A stretch of 64,000 nucleotides of DNA from Methylocystis heyeri (GTDB lineage Bacteria > Pseudomonadota > Alphaproteobacteria > Rhizobiales > Beijerinckiaceae): contig NZ_CP046052.1 of the NCBI RefSeq assembly GCF_004802635.2, positions 310,001 through 374,000 of the forward strand. The letters run 5' to 3'. A model generated the notes under the pieces. The model was given only the letters and a program-made list of their open reading frames with translations. It was not told the origin of the DNA and did no database searches. This document shows, piece after piece, positions 16,044 to 24,791 of this stretch; the stretch's first letter is position 1, and every line of letters begins with the position of its first letter. The position numbers were made by a program, and so were the translations under genes.

Positions 16044-16264
16044 GCCGATCTCCGGTTGGAAATTCGTCGTAGAACCGAAATATTTTTCACATGTATCTGT
16101 CATAATCAGCAAAAAAATTTGTCACAAACGCCGCGGGCCGGAGCGGGGGCGCTGAAGTGGCCTTCCCTATGACGCGCGCCGGCCCGGTTCGGATGCGCGA
16201 TGGGCGCCGTCTCCGGCTTCGGCCGCGCTTGTGCGGTCCACGGGGCAGGGGTTAGACTGCCGCA

Positions 16265-17071
16265 ATGGAACTGCGAAGGCTCATACGGATCCTCGCGTCG
16301 GCGCTTTCGCTTGCTTGCGCGAGCGCGCCATGGGCTGCGCCGCGCGCCCAGCCGGCGGACGCTGCGGGGTCTGGAGACGGCTCCGGTCCCGGCCAGTTCA
16401 TCGAGATTCCCGGAGTCGGCCGGATTCAGATGCCTCCGGGCGTGTTTCAACCTCGGGGTCTCGATCAGTTCGGCGACGAGGAAGAAGCGGAGCCCTGGAT
16501 GAGGCCGCCGCAGGGAAAAACGCCGAAAGCTCTGTCCAAGCCGGCGGCGCCACAGAAGCCCGCTGTGCGCAAGACGCCCGAACAGGCGCGCGCCGAAGCG
16601 CTGAACGCTCTGCTGGCGCGGCTGAAAGACGCTTCCGACGAGGCCGAGGCGCAGGCCGTCGCTGCGCGCATCGCCACGCTTTTCGCCGTTACGCCGTCCG
16701 ACACCATCGCCTTGCTGAGTTCGCGCGCCGCCGCGGCCGAGATGGTCAACGCCCAGCCTGTCGCCGAGGCGCTGCTCGACCACATCGTTCTTCTCGATCC
16801 GTCTTGGTCCGAGGGCTTCGTGAGGCGCTCCCGCAGCAGAGCGGCGCGCGGCGATACGGACGGCGCGGTCGCCGATCTCCAGACCGCCATCCGGCTGGAG
16901 CCGAGGCGCTTCGATGCGCTGGCCGCGATCGGCGGGCTGAAAGAGGAGGCGGGCGACAAGAAGGGGGCCCTCGACGCCTATCGCCGGGCCCTTGCGCTGG
17001 ACCCCAGGCAGGAAACATGGCGCAAGGCCGAAGAGCGTCTGCGTTTCGAGGTGGAGGGCCGCGACATTTGA
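16265..17071 (+). CDS. Exported tetratricopeptide-repeat protein
   Basis: Protein of 268 aa with an N-terminal signal sequence (LRRLIRILASALSLACASAP). A Pro/Gly-rich linker (GQFIEIPGVGRIQMPPGV) follows. The C-terminal half has TPR units, visible as AEALLDHIVLLDPSWSEGFV, DGAVADLQTAIRLEPRRFDA and KGALDAYRRALALDPRQETW. TPR domains bind partner proteins; the partner here is unknown. The following nitroreductase gene starts 48 bp later on the same strand, so the two may be co-transcribed. Confidence 0.78.
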   Translation: MELRRLIRILASALSLACASAPWAAPRAQPADAAGSGDGSGPGQFIEIPGVGRIQMPPGVFQPRGLDQFGDEEEAEPWMRPPQGKTPKALSKPAAPQKPAVRKTPEQARAEALNALLARLKDASDEAEAQAVAARIATLFAVTPSDTIALLSSRAAAAEMVNAQPVAEALLDHIVLLDPSWSEGFVRRSRSRAARGDTDGAVADLQTAIRLEPRRFDALAAIGGLKEEAGDKKGALDAYRRALALDPRQETWRKAEERLRFEVEGRDI

Positions 17072-17119
17072 GGATCGGGCTCCGCCATATTGCGAAAAAG
17101 AGGAAGAAAGGTCTTTCCG

Positions 17120-17710
17120 ATGAAACCGCGCCTGCCTTCGGAGGCTTTCGCCCAATTATTTCTTGAAGCGAGAACCCATAACGGATGGCGCGACGAACCG
17201 GCGCCCGACGCCCTGCTCGAGGAGGCGGTCGAAATAGCGAAATGGGGGCCCACCAGCGCCAATTGTTCGCCGCTGCGGATCGTCTTCGTGCGATCGGGGG
17301 AGGCGAAGGCCCGCCTCGCCCCTGCGCTCGCGCCGGGAAACCTCGACAAGACCATGGCCGCGCCGGCGACCGCGATCCTCGGATACGACATCGAATTTTA
17401 TGAAAAACTGCCGCGCCTCTTTCCGGCCGCCGATGCGCGTTCGTGGTTCGCGGGCAATCCCGATTTGATCGAGGAAACCGCTTTCCGCAACGGGACCCTG
17501 CAGGCCGCTTATCTCATTCTCGCCCTGCGCGCGCTCGGTCTGGATACGGGTCCGATGAGCGGTTTCGACAAGGCGGTCGTCGACCGCGAGTTTTTTCCCG
17601 ACGGCAAGACCAAATCCAACTTCCTCGTGAATATAGGCTATGGCGACCCCGCCAGGCTGCATCCGCGCGGACCCAGGCTGAGCTTCGAGGAAATGGCCCG
17701 GATCATATGA
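17120..17710 (+). CDS. RutE/HadB-like FMN nitroreductase, putative malonic semialdehyde reductase
   Basis: Protein of 196 aa, the same length as RutE. It shows the nitroreductase-fold features [20 protein letters not shown] and a FMN-binding [20 protein letters not shown] helix followed by TGPMSGFD and FVNIGYGD-type strands. Family members reduce malonic semialdehyde to 3-hydroxypropionate with NAD(P)H. In this genome segment no other rut gene is present, so pyrimidine breakdown is not implied. The ATG at 17120 has an AGGAAG-AAAGG site. Function is by family only. Confidence 0.75.
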   Translation: MKPRLPSEAFAQLFLEARTHNGWRDEPAPDALLEEAVEIAKWGPTSANCSPLRIVFVRSGEAKARLAPALAPGNLDKTMAAPATAILGYDIEFYEKLPRLFPAADARSWFAGNPDLIEETAFRNGTLQAAYLILALRALGLDTGPMSGFDKAVVDREFFPDGKTKSNFLVNIGYGDPARLHPRGPRLSFEEMARII

Positions 17711-17726
17711 CGCAGGGGACCGGAGT

Positions 17727-18062
17727 CTATTTCTTCTGCACCGACGCCAGATAGGCGAGCAGCGCCTTGATGTCCTCCGACGAAAAAACAAAGGGCGGCA
17801 TATCCTGGCCTTCGTGGCCGACGACTATCCCTTCGCCCAGCGCTTCCTCCAGATCGGCCAGAGGGTATTTCCTGCCAAGCGTCCTGAAGGGCGGGGATTT
17901 GGGGTTTGGGCTTTTGCCCCGCGGCCCCACGGCGTGGCAGCGGCTACAAAAACTATCCGCTATCACCCGCCCCTTTTGGCCGAGGGACTCCGCCTGCGCT
18001 AAGGGAGCCAGAAGCGCCGACAGGACGAAGACCGGAACAGCCTTGCGCATGACCCGTTTCAT
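17727..18062 (-). CDS. Small monoheme c-type cytochrome
   Basis: Exported 111-aa cytochrome c. Signal peptide about 1-24 (KAVPVFVLSALLAPLAQA), heme motif CSRCH (39-43), probable axial Met in GQDMPPF (residue 88) and C-terminal helix SSEDIKALLAYLASVQK. It is the third such protein in the window and resembles the one at 6.7 kb in the PNPKSPPF/NPASKAPSF loop. It is convergent with the nitroreductase gene, with 16 bp between stops. Its upstream region is filled by dispersed repeats. Confidence 0.87.
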   Translation of the reverse strand: MKRVMRKAVPVFVLSALLAPLAQAESLGQKGRVIADSFCSRCHAVGPRGKSPNPKSPPFRTLGRKYPLADLEEALGEGIVVGHEGQDMPPFVFSSEDIKALLAYLASVQKK

Positions 18063-18089
18063 CCCGCTGAGCCGCTCCTTTAAAGCGCG

Positions 18090-18286
18090 ATCGGCCTAAA
18101 CGCAGTCGAACGCGCTACAAATCTCATTGACGGAGCAGTTTCTTTTCCAGAAACCGCTTCGCACTTTTTGGGAACATGCTCCAAGAGCGTTTCCAGCCGA
18201 AGTGGATGCCGGTTCGGCGCAGGAAACGCGTTAAAACAAAAGCCAAGGGTGTTTTCATGTTTCCAGGAAACATGAAAAGACTCTAG
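18090..18286. repeat. Two joined dispersed palindromic repeats
   Basis: The left part (to about 18182) is the reverse of the 4-kb repeat (CGCTTCGCACTTTTTGGGAACATGCTC). The right part is GAGCGTTTCCAGCCGAAGTGG...AACGCGTTAAAACAAAAGCC followed by the palindrome TTTTCATGTTTCC-AGGAAACATGAAAAGACTCTA. The final CTA is the reverse of the TAG stop codon of the UspA gene. Confidence 0.85.
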
Positions 18287-18708
18287 TCGCGCGCGACCAG
18301 AACCGAACATTTGGCGTGGCGCACGATGGTTTTGGCGTTTGATCCCAACAGATAGGTCGACATGCTCGGGCGATGCGACCCGATGACGATCAGGTCCGCG
18401 CCCCAGGCTTCGGCTTCGGCCAGAACCTCGGCGTAGACCGATCCGAGGCGTATGGCGGTCGAAACCTTCTCCTTGGGATAGTCGAGCCCGGCTGCGAGTT
18501 CTTTCAGCGCGCTTTCGGAGTTTTCCCTCAACTGGGCTTCGAAATCGTCCGGCACATAATCCATGAAGGTGAGCGGGGTAGGGAACTGGACGGTTACGAG
18601 CCGAATCTCGGCATCGCCGATCTTCGCCAGTTCGACCGCCGCAGCCTCGCCTTTTTCCGACATGGCGGGTTCGCTCAGATCGACCGGGATGAGAATCTTC
18701 TTGTACAA
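18283..18708 (-). CDS. Universal stress protein (UspA family)
   Basis: Protein of 141 aa with a single Usp domain: N-terminal YKKILIPVDLSEP strand, mid IRLVTVQ strand, and the ATP-loop region LIVIGSHRPSMSTYLLGSNA followed by the C-terminal CSVLVARD. The G-2x-G-9x-G(S/T/N) pattern is roughly kept (GSHRP...LLGSNA), so nucleotide binding is possible. I place the start at a TTG (18708) with AAGGGAGA upstream, since YKKIL is the usual family start. A longer ATG frame would reach into the channel gene. Its stop is provided by a repeat. It is encoded downstream of the channel gene on the same strand. Confidence 0.82.
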   Translation of the reverse strand: MYKKILIPVDLSEPAMSEKGEAAAVELAKIGDAEIRLVTVQFPTPLTFMDYVPDDFEAQLRENSESALKELAAGLDYPKEKVSTAIRLGSVYAEVLAEAEAWGADLIVIGSHRPSMSTYLLGSNAKTIVRHAKCSVLVARD

Positions 18709-18767
18709 TTCAGTCTCCCTTGGATAGGCCGGCTTCTCGAACAGGATGGCGCTGAAGCCATCGCCGT

Positions 18768-20027
18768 TCAATATTCCTCTTCTAGCGGCGAATCGTCACG
18801 CGATATTATCTCGGCTTCGATGATGTCGCCCTGTCGCGCCGCCCTGGTGAAATCCACCCGGTTCGCCGCCACTTCCTCGATCCGTTTTCCGATCTCGGGG
18901 TTGTGGCGCATGAGGCGGCGCAGGTCGAAGGCGTCCAGAATCAGGAGCTTCGTCGGGCAGAGCGCTCGCACGTTGGCGCTGCGCCGCGTTCTGCGCAACA
19001 ACGCGATTTCGCCGAAAAACTGCCCTTCGCCGAGCACCACCTGGTTTTGCGGCAGTTCGATTTCCACCTGGCCGGCGGCGATGAAATACATCGAATGGGC
19101 TTCTTCCCCGCGGCGCGTGATGGGGGTGCCGGCGGGAACGGATTGAGCCCGCAGACATCGCATGATTTCCGCCACCGACGAAGCGTCGAGGGACCGAAAC
19201 AGGGGAACGCTCGCGACCATGCTCCAGGTGACGACGAATTCGCGCCTATGGATTTCCTCGGCGAAGGCCGTCGCCACGATGCCCACCGGCAGGCCCAGCA
19301 TCACGAACCCCGTCACCATGGTCAGCGCCGCGATGATTCTCCCGGCTCCGGTGATAGGAGTCACGTCTCCATATCCGACCGTGGCGATGGTCTGGACCGC
19401 CCACCACATGGAGGCGGGAATGGAGCCGAAGGCCACCGGCTGCGCGTTATGCTCCGCGACATGCATCGCGGTGGCGGCGAAGAGAACGACTCCGAACAGC
19501 AGGGTCGCCGACGAGAACAGCGCCCGCCTTTCGGCTTCGATCACGGCGATCAGAGATCTTATTCCCGGCGAATAGCGGGCGAGCTTGAAAAAGCGCAGCA
19601 GCCGCAAAAGCAGAAACATGCGCAGGTCGGAGCCCATAAAGCCCAGAAAGAAGGAGAGATAGGCCGGCAATATCGCAAACAGGTCGATGATGGCGGTTCC
19701 CGAGCAAATGAACGCCAGCCGCGCGCGCGTCGGGGTCATTCTCGCGTAGGGCGTGTGCTCCGGCGCCGTCCAGATGCGCAACAGATATTCCAGCGTGAAC
19801 GCGCTGACCGCAAATATTTCGATCGCCCTGAAGGCGAGGCCGTAGCGCTGGGCGATGTCCTTCATCGATTCCAATATGACCGCGCCGACCGAAAGGGCGA
19901 CTAGGGCGATCAGCGCGCGATGCAGAAGCCAGCCGGGGCCGTCGTCTGCGGCGCCGTCGAGCATAAGGTAAAGACGGCGCCGGAAGCTTTGCTGCGCATG
20001 GAGGGCGCCGACGAAGCCGTCTTCCAC
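18768..20027 (-). CDS. Cyclic-nucleotide-gated potassium channel, MlotiK1-like
   Basis: Inner-membrane protein of 419 aa. Six hydrophobic segments end in a pore with the K+ selectivity filter TIATVGYGD, then a C-terminal cyclic-nucleotide-binding domain (about 285-400) with FFGEIALLRRTRRSANVRA, including the phosphate-binding Arg-Ser. FGSIPASMWWAVQTI is almost the MlotiK1 pore helix. The voltage-sensor helix contains RLLRFFKLARYSPG. Start is a GTG at 20027, only 2 bp after the alaS stop, so translation probably follows alaS. The tail after the CNBD (AARQGDIIEAEIISR, acidic end) is longer than in MlotiK1. Opens on cAMP by family inference. Confidence 0.88.
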   Translation of the reverse strand: MEDGFVGALHAQQSFRRRLYLMLDGAADDGPGWLLHRALIALVALSVGAVILESMKDIAQRYGLAFRAIEIFAVSAFTLEYLLRIWTAPEHTPYARMTPTRARLAFICSGTAIIDLFAILPAYLSFFLGFMGSDLRMFLLLRLLRFFKLARYSPGIRSLIAVIEAERRALFSSATLLFGVVLFAATAMHVAEHNAQPVAFGSIPASMWWAVQTIATVGYGDVTPITGAGRIIAALTMVTGFVMLGLPVGIVATAFAEEIHRREFVVTWSMVASVPLFRSLDASSVAEIMRCLRAQSVPAGTPITRRGEEAHSMYFIAAGQVEIELPQNQVVLGEGQFFGEIALLRRTRRSANVRALCPTKLLILDAFDLRRLMRHNPEIGKRIEEVAANRVDFTRAARQGDIIEAEIISRDDSPLEEEY

Positions 20028-20029
20028 TG

Positions 20030-22702
20030 TCAGGCGCCCGCCTTTGCGCGCAAGGCGTCTTCCACCGCAGCCAGGGCCGCGTCGATGGCCGAGGCGTCGG
20101 GCCCTCCCGCCTGCGCGAGATCGGGTCGGCCGCCGCCTCCTTTGCCGCCCAGCTTCTCGCTCGCGGCGCGCACGAAATCGACGGCGTTGAATTTTTCGGT
20201 GAGATCCGCCGTCACGCCGACGACGATCCCGGCCTTGCCGTCGGCCGAGGCGTTCGCGATGGCGACGATTCCGGATCCGACGACCTTCTTCGCCTCGTCG
20301 ACGAGGCCCTTGAGATCCTTGGCGTCGACGCCGCTCACCGAGCGCGAGAACAGCTTGACGCCCGCGACGTCCTGCACCGGCTGGGCAGCGGCTCCGACGC
20401 CGGCGCCCCCGCTCATGGCCAGTTTCTTCTTGGCCTCGCCGAGTTCGCGCTCGAGGCGCTTGCGTTCCTCCAACAGCGACGTCAGCCGCTCCGGAGCGTC
20501 CTCGACCGGCGCGCGCAACAGCGCGGCGAGCTCCCGCAAGGACCTGGACTGGGCCGAGAGTTCGAGCCGCGCCCCTTCGCCGGTGCGCGCTTCAAGGCGC
20601 CTCACGCCGGAGGAGACGGGGCTTTGCGAGACGACGCTGATGACGCCTATGTCTCCCGTGCGCGATACGTGGGTTCCGCCGCACAGCTCGACGGAAAAAG
20701 CGCGACCGGCCGCCGGGTCGCGCCGCCCCATGGAGACGACGCGCACTTCGTCGCCGTATTTTTCCCCGAACAGCGCCCGCGCGCCGGAGGCGATGGCCTC
20801 CTCCTGCTCCATCAGCCTCGTCTGGACCGCGCTGTTGTCCTGGACGATTTCGTTGGAAAGCCGCTCGACCTCGGCGAGTTCCTGGTCCGTGAGGGGTTTC
20901 GGATGGGTGAAATCGAAACGCAGCCGATCCGGCGCGACCAGAGAGCCTTTTTGCGCAACATGATCGCCCAGCACCAGGCGCAACGCCTCGTGAAGAATGT
21001 GGGTGGCGGAGTGATTGGCTCGCGTCGCGCGGCGCCTGCCGTGGTCGACGTCGAGCTCGAGGGTCATGCCGACCGAGATTTCTCCCTCTTCGACCACGCC
21101 CTCGTGAACGATGAGGTCGCCGAGCTTCTTTTGCGTGGAATCCACGCGGAAGCGCACGCCCTTGCCGCGAAGCTCCCCGACGTCGCCCATCTGACCGCCG
21201 GATTCGCCGTAAAAGGGAGTCTGGTTGACCAGGACGAGGCCGCGCTCGCCGGTTTTCAGGAAGTCGATCTGGGCGCCGTTATGCGCCAGGGCGGTGACGA
21301 CGCCCTCGCTTTTCTCGGTGTCATAGCCGAGGAATTCGGTGGCGCCGACCCGGTCCTTGATCGCGAACCAGACTGCTTCGGTGGCGGTCTCGCCGCTGCC
21401 CGCCCAGGCTTTGCGGGCTTCAGCCCTCTGGCGCTCCATCGCGGCGGCGAACCCGTCCTTGTCGATGGCGATGCCGCGCGGGCGCAGGGCGTCCTCGGTC
21501 AGATCGAGCGGGAAGCCGTAAGTGTCGTAAAGCTTGAAAGCGGTCTCGCCGGAGAGCTGGGCGCCGGCCGTGAGCGCGGCAGTTTCCTCGTCCAGTATGG
21601 ACAGGCCACGGGCGAGCGTGGTGCGGAAACGGGTTTCCTCGGTCTGAAGCGTATCGCGAATCAGGTTCTCGGCCCGCTGCAGCTCCGGGAAGGCGAGTCC
21701 CATCTGGGCGACGAGGGTGGGAACGAGACGCCACATCAGAGGCTCGGCGGCGCCGAGCAGCTGCGCATGGCGCATCGCGCGCCGCATGATGCGGCGCAGC
21801 ACATAGCCGCGCCCCTCGTTCGACGGCGTCACGCCGTCGGCCACAAGGAAGGCCGAAGCGCGCAAATGGTCCGCGATGACCCGGTGGCTCGCCGCCTGCG
21901 GACCTCTGGCGTCGACGCTGGTGAGTTCGGCGACGGCGCCGATCAGGGCGCGGAAGAGGTCGGTGTCGTAATTGGAGGTCTCGCCCTGAAGCAGCGCGGC
22001 GATCCGCTCCAGGCCCATGCCGGTGTCGATCGACGGGCGCGGCAGGGGAACCCGCTCGCCGGGGGCGACCTGCTCATATTGCATGAAGACCAGGTTCCAG
22101 AACTCGAGATAACGGTCTCCGTCCTGGTCCGCGCTGCCCGGGGGGCCGCCGGCGAGCTTTTCGCCCTGGTCGAAGAAAATCTCCGAACAGGGGCCGCAGG
22201 GGCCAAGCTCGCCCATGCTCCAGAAATTATCCGAGCTGTCGATCCGGATGATGCGGTCGTCGGAAAATCCCGCGATCTTTTTCCACAGCCCGTAGGCCTC
22301 GTCGTCGTCGTGGTAGACGGTGACGAGCAGCCGATCCGTCGGCATGTCGAATTCGCGGGTGATGAGGTTCCAGGCGAGCTCGATCGCGCCTTCCTTGAAA
22401 TAGTCGCCGAAGGAGAAATTCCCCAGCATTTCAAAGAAGGTATGATGCCGCGCGGTATAGCCCACGTTGTCGAGGTCATTGTGCTTGCCGCCCGCCCGCA
22501 CGCATTTTTGGGAGCTGGTCGCGCGCGGATGGCGCCGCTTCTCGACGCCGGTGAAGGCGTTCTTGAACTGCACCATGCCGGCGTTGGTGAACATCAGCGT
22601 GGGGTCGTTGTGCGGCACCAGCGAGGAAGAGGGCGCTTTTTCGTGGTCGTGGCGCGCAAAATAATCGAGAAACGTGCTGCGGATCTGATTGACGCCGGTC
22701 AT
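20030..22702 (-). CDS. alaS: Alanyl-tRNA synthetase
   Basis: Charges tRNA-Ala. 890 aa, full length. The class II catalytic core is N-terminal ([40 protein letters not shown]). The editing domain has the zinc-binding H-x3-H (NHSATHILH, about 564-568) and CGGTH (about 674). A C-terminal DHHA1/C-Ala domain follows ([16 protein letters not shown]). All parts appear intact. It lies downstream of recA on the same strand with a terminator between them. The CNG-channel gene follows 2 bp after its stop. Confidence 0.97.
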   Translation of the reverse strand: MTGVNQIRSTFLDYFARHDHEKAPSSSLVPHNDPTLMFTNAGMVQFKNAFTGVEKRRHPRATSSQKCVRAGGKHNDLDNVGYTARHHTFFEMLGNFSFGDYFKEGAIELAWNLITREFDMPTDRLLVTVYHDDDEAYGLWKKIAGFSDDRIIRIDSSDNFWSMGELGPCGPCSEIFFDQGEKLAGGPPGSADQDGDRYLEFWNLVFMQYEQVAPGERVPLPRPSIDTGMGLERIAALLQGETSNYDTDLFRALIGAVAELTSVDARGPQAASHRVIADHLRASAFLVADGVTPSNEGRGYVLRRIMRRAMRHAQLLGAAEPLMWRLVPTLVAQMGLAFPELQRAENLIRDTLQTEETRFRTTLARGLSILDEETAALTAGAQLSGETAFKLYDTYGFPLDLTEDALRPRGIAIDKDGFAAAMERQRAEARKAWAGSGETATEAVWFAIKDRVGATEFLGYDTEKSEGVVTALAHNGAQIDFLKTGERGLVLVNQTPFYGESGGQMGDVGELRGKGVRFRVDSTQKKLGDLIVHEGVVEEGEISVGMTLELDVDHGRRRATRANHSATHILHEALRLVLGDHVAQKGSLVAPDRLRFDFTHPKPLTDQELAEVERLSNEIVQDNSAVQTRLMEQEEAIASGARALFGEKYGDEVRVVSMGRRDPAAGRAFSVELCGGTHVSRTGDIGVISVVSQSPVSSGVRRLEARTGEGARLELSAQSRSLRELAALLRAPVEDAPERLTSLLEERKRLERELGEAKKKLAMSGGAGVGAAAQPVQDVAGVKLFSRSVSGVDAKDLKGLVDEAKKVVGSGIVAIANASADGKAGIVVGVTADLTEKFNAVDFVRAASEKLGGKGGGGRPDLAQAGGPDASAIDAALAAVEDALRAKAGA

Positions 22703-22812
22703 GGTCCTGCTGGCTCGCTATGGCTCGTCGCGCCTTCGCGCGACGCCGCGCTGATCTTGGCGGCTGGAATAGGTTTCGTGCGATATGCCAGTTAGGGGCC
22801 GCTTGGGCAATG

Positions 22813-22859
22813 AAAAACGCCCGGCGGGAGCGAGATGGGTCAAGGAACCCCGCCGGGCG
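22813..22859 (-). terminator. Rho-independent terminator of recA
   Basis: Downstream of the recA stop on the minus strand: CGCCCGGCGGG stem, 20-nt loop, CCCGCCGGGCG, then TTTTTCATT. A classic GC hairpin with a T-run. Confidence 0.88.
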
Positions 22860-22870
22860 GCCGTAGAATT

Positions 22871-23947
22871 TTAGTCTTCCCCGCCCTCGGCGTCCTCGCC
22901 CCCGGCTTCCAGGATGCGCTCGGCGATGAGGCCCGAGTTCTCCCGGATCGCCTGCTCTATCCGGGCGGCCGCCTCGGGATTGGCTCTAAGGAAGCTCTTG
23001 GCGTTTTCGCGGCCCTGGCCGAGTCTTTGACTGTCGAAAGAGAACCAGGCTCCCGATTTTTCCACGACGCCCGCCTTGACCCCGAGATCGATCAGTTCGC
23101 CCACTTTGGAGACGCCTTCCCCGTACATGATGTCGAATTCGACCTGCTTGAAAGGCGGCGCTACTTTGTTCTTGACCACCTTTACCCGGGTCTGGTTGCC
23201 GGTGACCTCGTCGCGATCCTTGATCGCGCCGACGCGGCGGATGTCGAGACGCACCGAGGCGTAGAATTTCAGGGCGTTGCCGCCGGTGGTGGTTTCGGGG
23301 GAGCCGTACATCACGCCGATCTTCATGCGGATCTGGTTGATGAAGATGACGAGAGTATTGGAGCGGGAGATCGAGGCGGTGAGCTTGCGCAGGGCCTGGC
23401 TCATCAGTCTCGCCTGGAGGCCGGGCTGAACGTCGCCCATTTCCCCCTCGATTTCGGCGCGGGGCGTCAGCGCGGCGACCGAATCGACCACGAGAACGTC
23501 GACCGCGCCGGAGCGCACCAGAGTATCGGTGATTTCGAGCGCCTGTTCGCCGGTGTCGGGCTGGGAGATCAAAAGGTCGTCGAGCTGGACCCCGAGCTTG
23601 CGGGCGTAGACCGGGTCGAGCGCATGTTCGGCGTCGACGAAGGCGCAAACACCGCCGGCCTTCTGCGCCTCGGCGATGACATGGAGGGTCAGCGTGGTCT
23701 TGCCGGAGGATTCGGGCCCGTAAATCTCCACGACGCGGCCGCGCGGCAGGCCGCCGACGCCCAAGGCGATGTCGAGGCCGAGCGAGCCGGTCGAGACGGT
23801 TTCGATCTCCACGGCTTTCTGGTTCTTGCCGAGCCGCATGATCGAACCTTTGCCGAAGGCGCGTTCGATCTGAGACAGAGCGGCGTCAAGAGCCTTGGTC
23901 TTGTCCACGGATGATCCTTCCACGAGGCGGAGATTGGCTTGGCTCAC
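22871..23947 (-). CDS. recA: Recombinase RecA
   Basis: DNA strand-exchange protein and SOS co-protease, 358 aa. Walker [10 protein letters not shown] at 77-85, Walker B in [13 protein letters not shown]1/L2 regions with [15 protein letters not shown], and the usual acidic tail ([12 protein letters not shown]). I chose a GTG start at 23947 (opening [20 protein letters not shown]) with AGAAGGA upstream; the open frame extends 18 codons further without a ribosome site. An alphaproteobacterial LexA box lies about 110 bp upstream, so damage induction is expected. Confidence 0.97.
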   Translation of the reverse strand: MSQANLRLVEGSSVDKTKALDAALSQIERAFGKGSIMRLGKNQKAVEIETVSTGSLGLDIALGVGGLPRGRVVEIYGPESSGKTTLTLHVIAEAQKAGGVCAFVDAEHALDPVYARKLGVQLDDLLISQPDTGEQALEITDTLVRSGAVDVLVVDSVAALTPRAEIEGEMGDVQPGLQARLMSQALRKLTASISRSNTLVIFINQIRMKIGVMYGSPETTTGGNALKFYASVRLDIRRVGAIKDRDEVTGNQTRVKVVKNKVAPPFKQVEFDIMYGEGVSKVGELIDLGVKAGVVEKSGAWFSFDSQRLGQGRENAKSFLRANPEAAARIEQAIRENSGLIAERILEAGGEDAEGGED

Positions 23948-24251
23948 AGCGAAATTCCTTCTGGCACGGGTTGGCCGGTGGGCGCAACGCCGGACCGGCA
24001 AAACTCGATTTGAAAACTGCGTCCCGCATCATTGTGCATGTTTTGTTCTGCAAGCCAAGTTCTTTTTTTGTTCGCGCGGGGATTTGTCCTTCGCTGCTTT
24101 GGGCGCCCCGGCCATCCTCTCCTGCGGCGTTGTGTCCGTTTTCGTCCGGCTTTGAAAGAACTGAGCATTACTGAAACGTCTGGATAACAATTTCCCGATT
24201 AAGTGGCTGTTTCTAACGGGTCGACGGAGACGTCACAGGTCGGGGAGAGGG
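23948..24251. other. Divergent promoter region of recA and the H-NOX gene
   Basis: About 300 bp without a gene, lower in GC than its surroundings. It carries the LexA box at 24059-24073. A possible recA promoter on the minus strand is TTGGCT, 17 bp, ACAATG just inside the box. I could not define the H-NOX promoter. Confidence 0.5.
24059..24073 (-). promoter_or_regulatory. LexA (SOS) box of recA
   Basis: GTTC-TTTTTTT-GTTC on the plus strand, which reads GAAC-N7-GAAC towards recA. This direct-repeat form with exactly seven intervening bases is the LexA site known from Alphaproteobacteria. It lies 112 bp upstream of the recA start. Confidence 0.82.
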
Positions 24252-24791
24252 ATGAAAGGGATCGTCTTCACGGAGTTCCTGGAGTTTGTGGGCTCCTCGC
24301 GGGGCGAGGACTTCGTGGACGACATGATCGCCGAGGCCGGGCTCGCCGAGAGCGCCTATACGTCTGTGGGCACATACGATTTTAACGAACTGTCGAGACT
24401 GCTCGGCGCCTATTGCTCCCTGACCGGCGAATCCTCCTCACGAGCGTTGAATGGACTGGGGCGTCATTTGTGCGGCGTCTTTCAGAAGAAGTTTCCCGAA
24501 GTGTTCGGGAGTTGCGGCGGTCTGCTGGATTTTCTGCGCAGCGTCGACGGCCATATCCATGTCGAGGTGAGGAAGCTCTACGCCGACGCGGAGCTGCCGC
24601 GTTTCGAGGAAATCGAGAGCGGTCCCAAGCAGCTGGTCCTCGATTACATCAGCTGCCGCCCTCTCGCCGATCTCGCCATCGGCCTGATCGAAGGCGCGAG
24701 CGAGTATTATCGAGAGAAAGTCGCTATCGTCGTGCGGCCGGTCGTAGCGGACGCCGGCGTGAGGCAGCGTTTTGAAATCAGCGTGTGCTGA
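24252..24791 (+). CDS. H-NOX heme nitric oxide/oxygen sensor
   Basis: Stand-alone H-NOX protein, 179 aa. It starts with the family hallmark MKGIVFTEFLEFV and has GTYDFNELSRLLGAY, VDGHIHVEVRKLYADAELPR (heme-ligating His probably 103, conserved Pro 116) and the heme-propionate motif Y-x-S-x-R as YISCR (132-136). It lacks the distal Tyr pattern I could rely on, so NO selectivity is only likely. The next gene, a GGDEF-EAL protein, starts inside its last codons. In other bacteria such pairs let NO-bound H-NOX control c-di-GMP turnover. The ATG at 24252 has GGGGAGAGG upstream. Confidence 0.92.
   Translation: MKGIVFTEFLEFVGSSRGEDFVDDMIAEAGLAESAYTSVGTYDFNELSRLLGAYCSLTGESSSRALNGLGRHLCGVFQKKFPEVFGSCGGLLDFLRSVDGHIHVEVRKLYADAELPRFEEIESGPKQLVLDYISCRPLADLAIGLIEGASEYYREKVAIVVRPVVADAGVRQRFEISVC

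Noticed and set aside
20624-22795. A 723-codon plus-strand open frame opposite alaS
   Set aside because: It is antisense to the intact alaS gene and reflects high-GC codon use; its text has no domain and no ribosome site.
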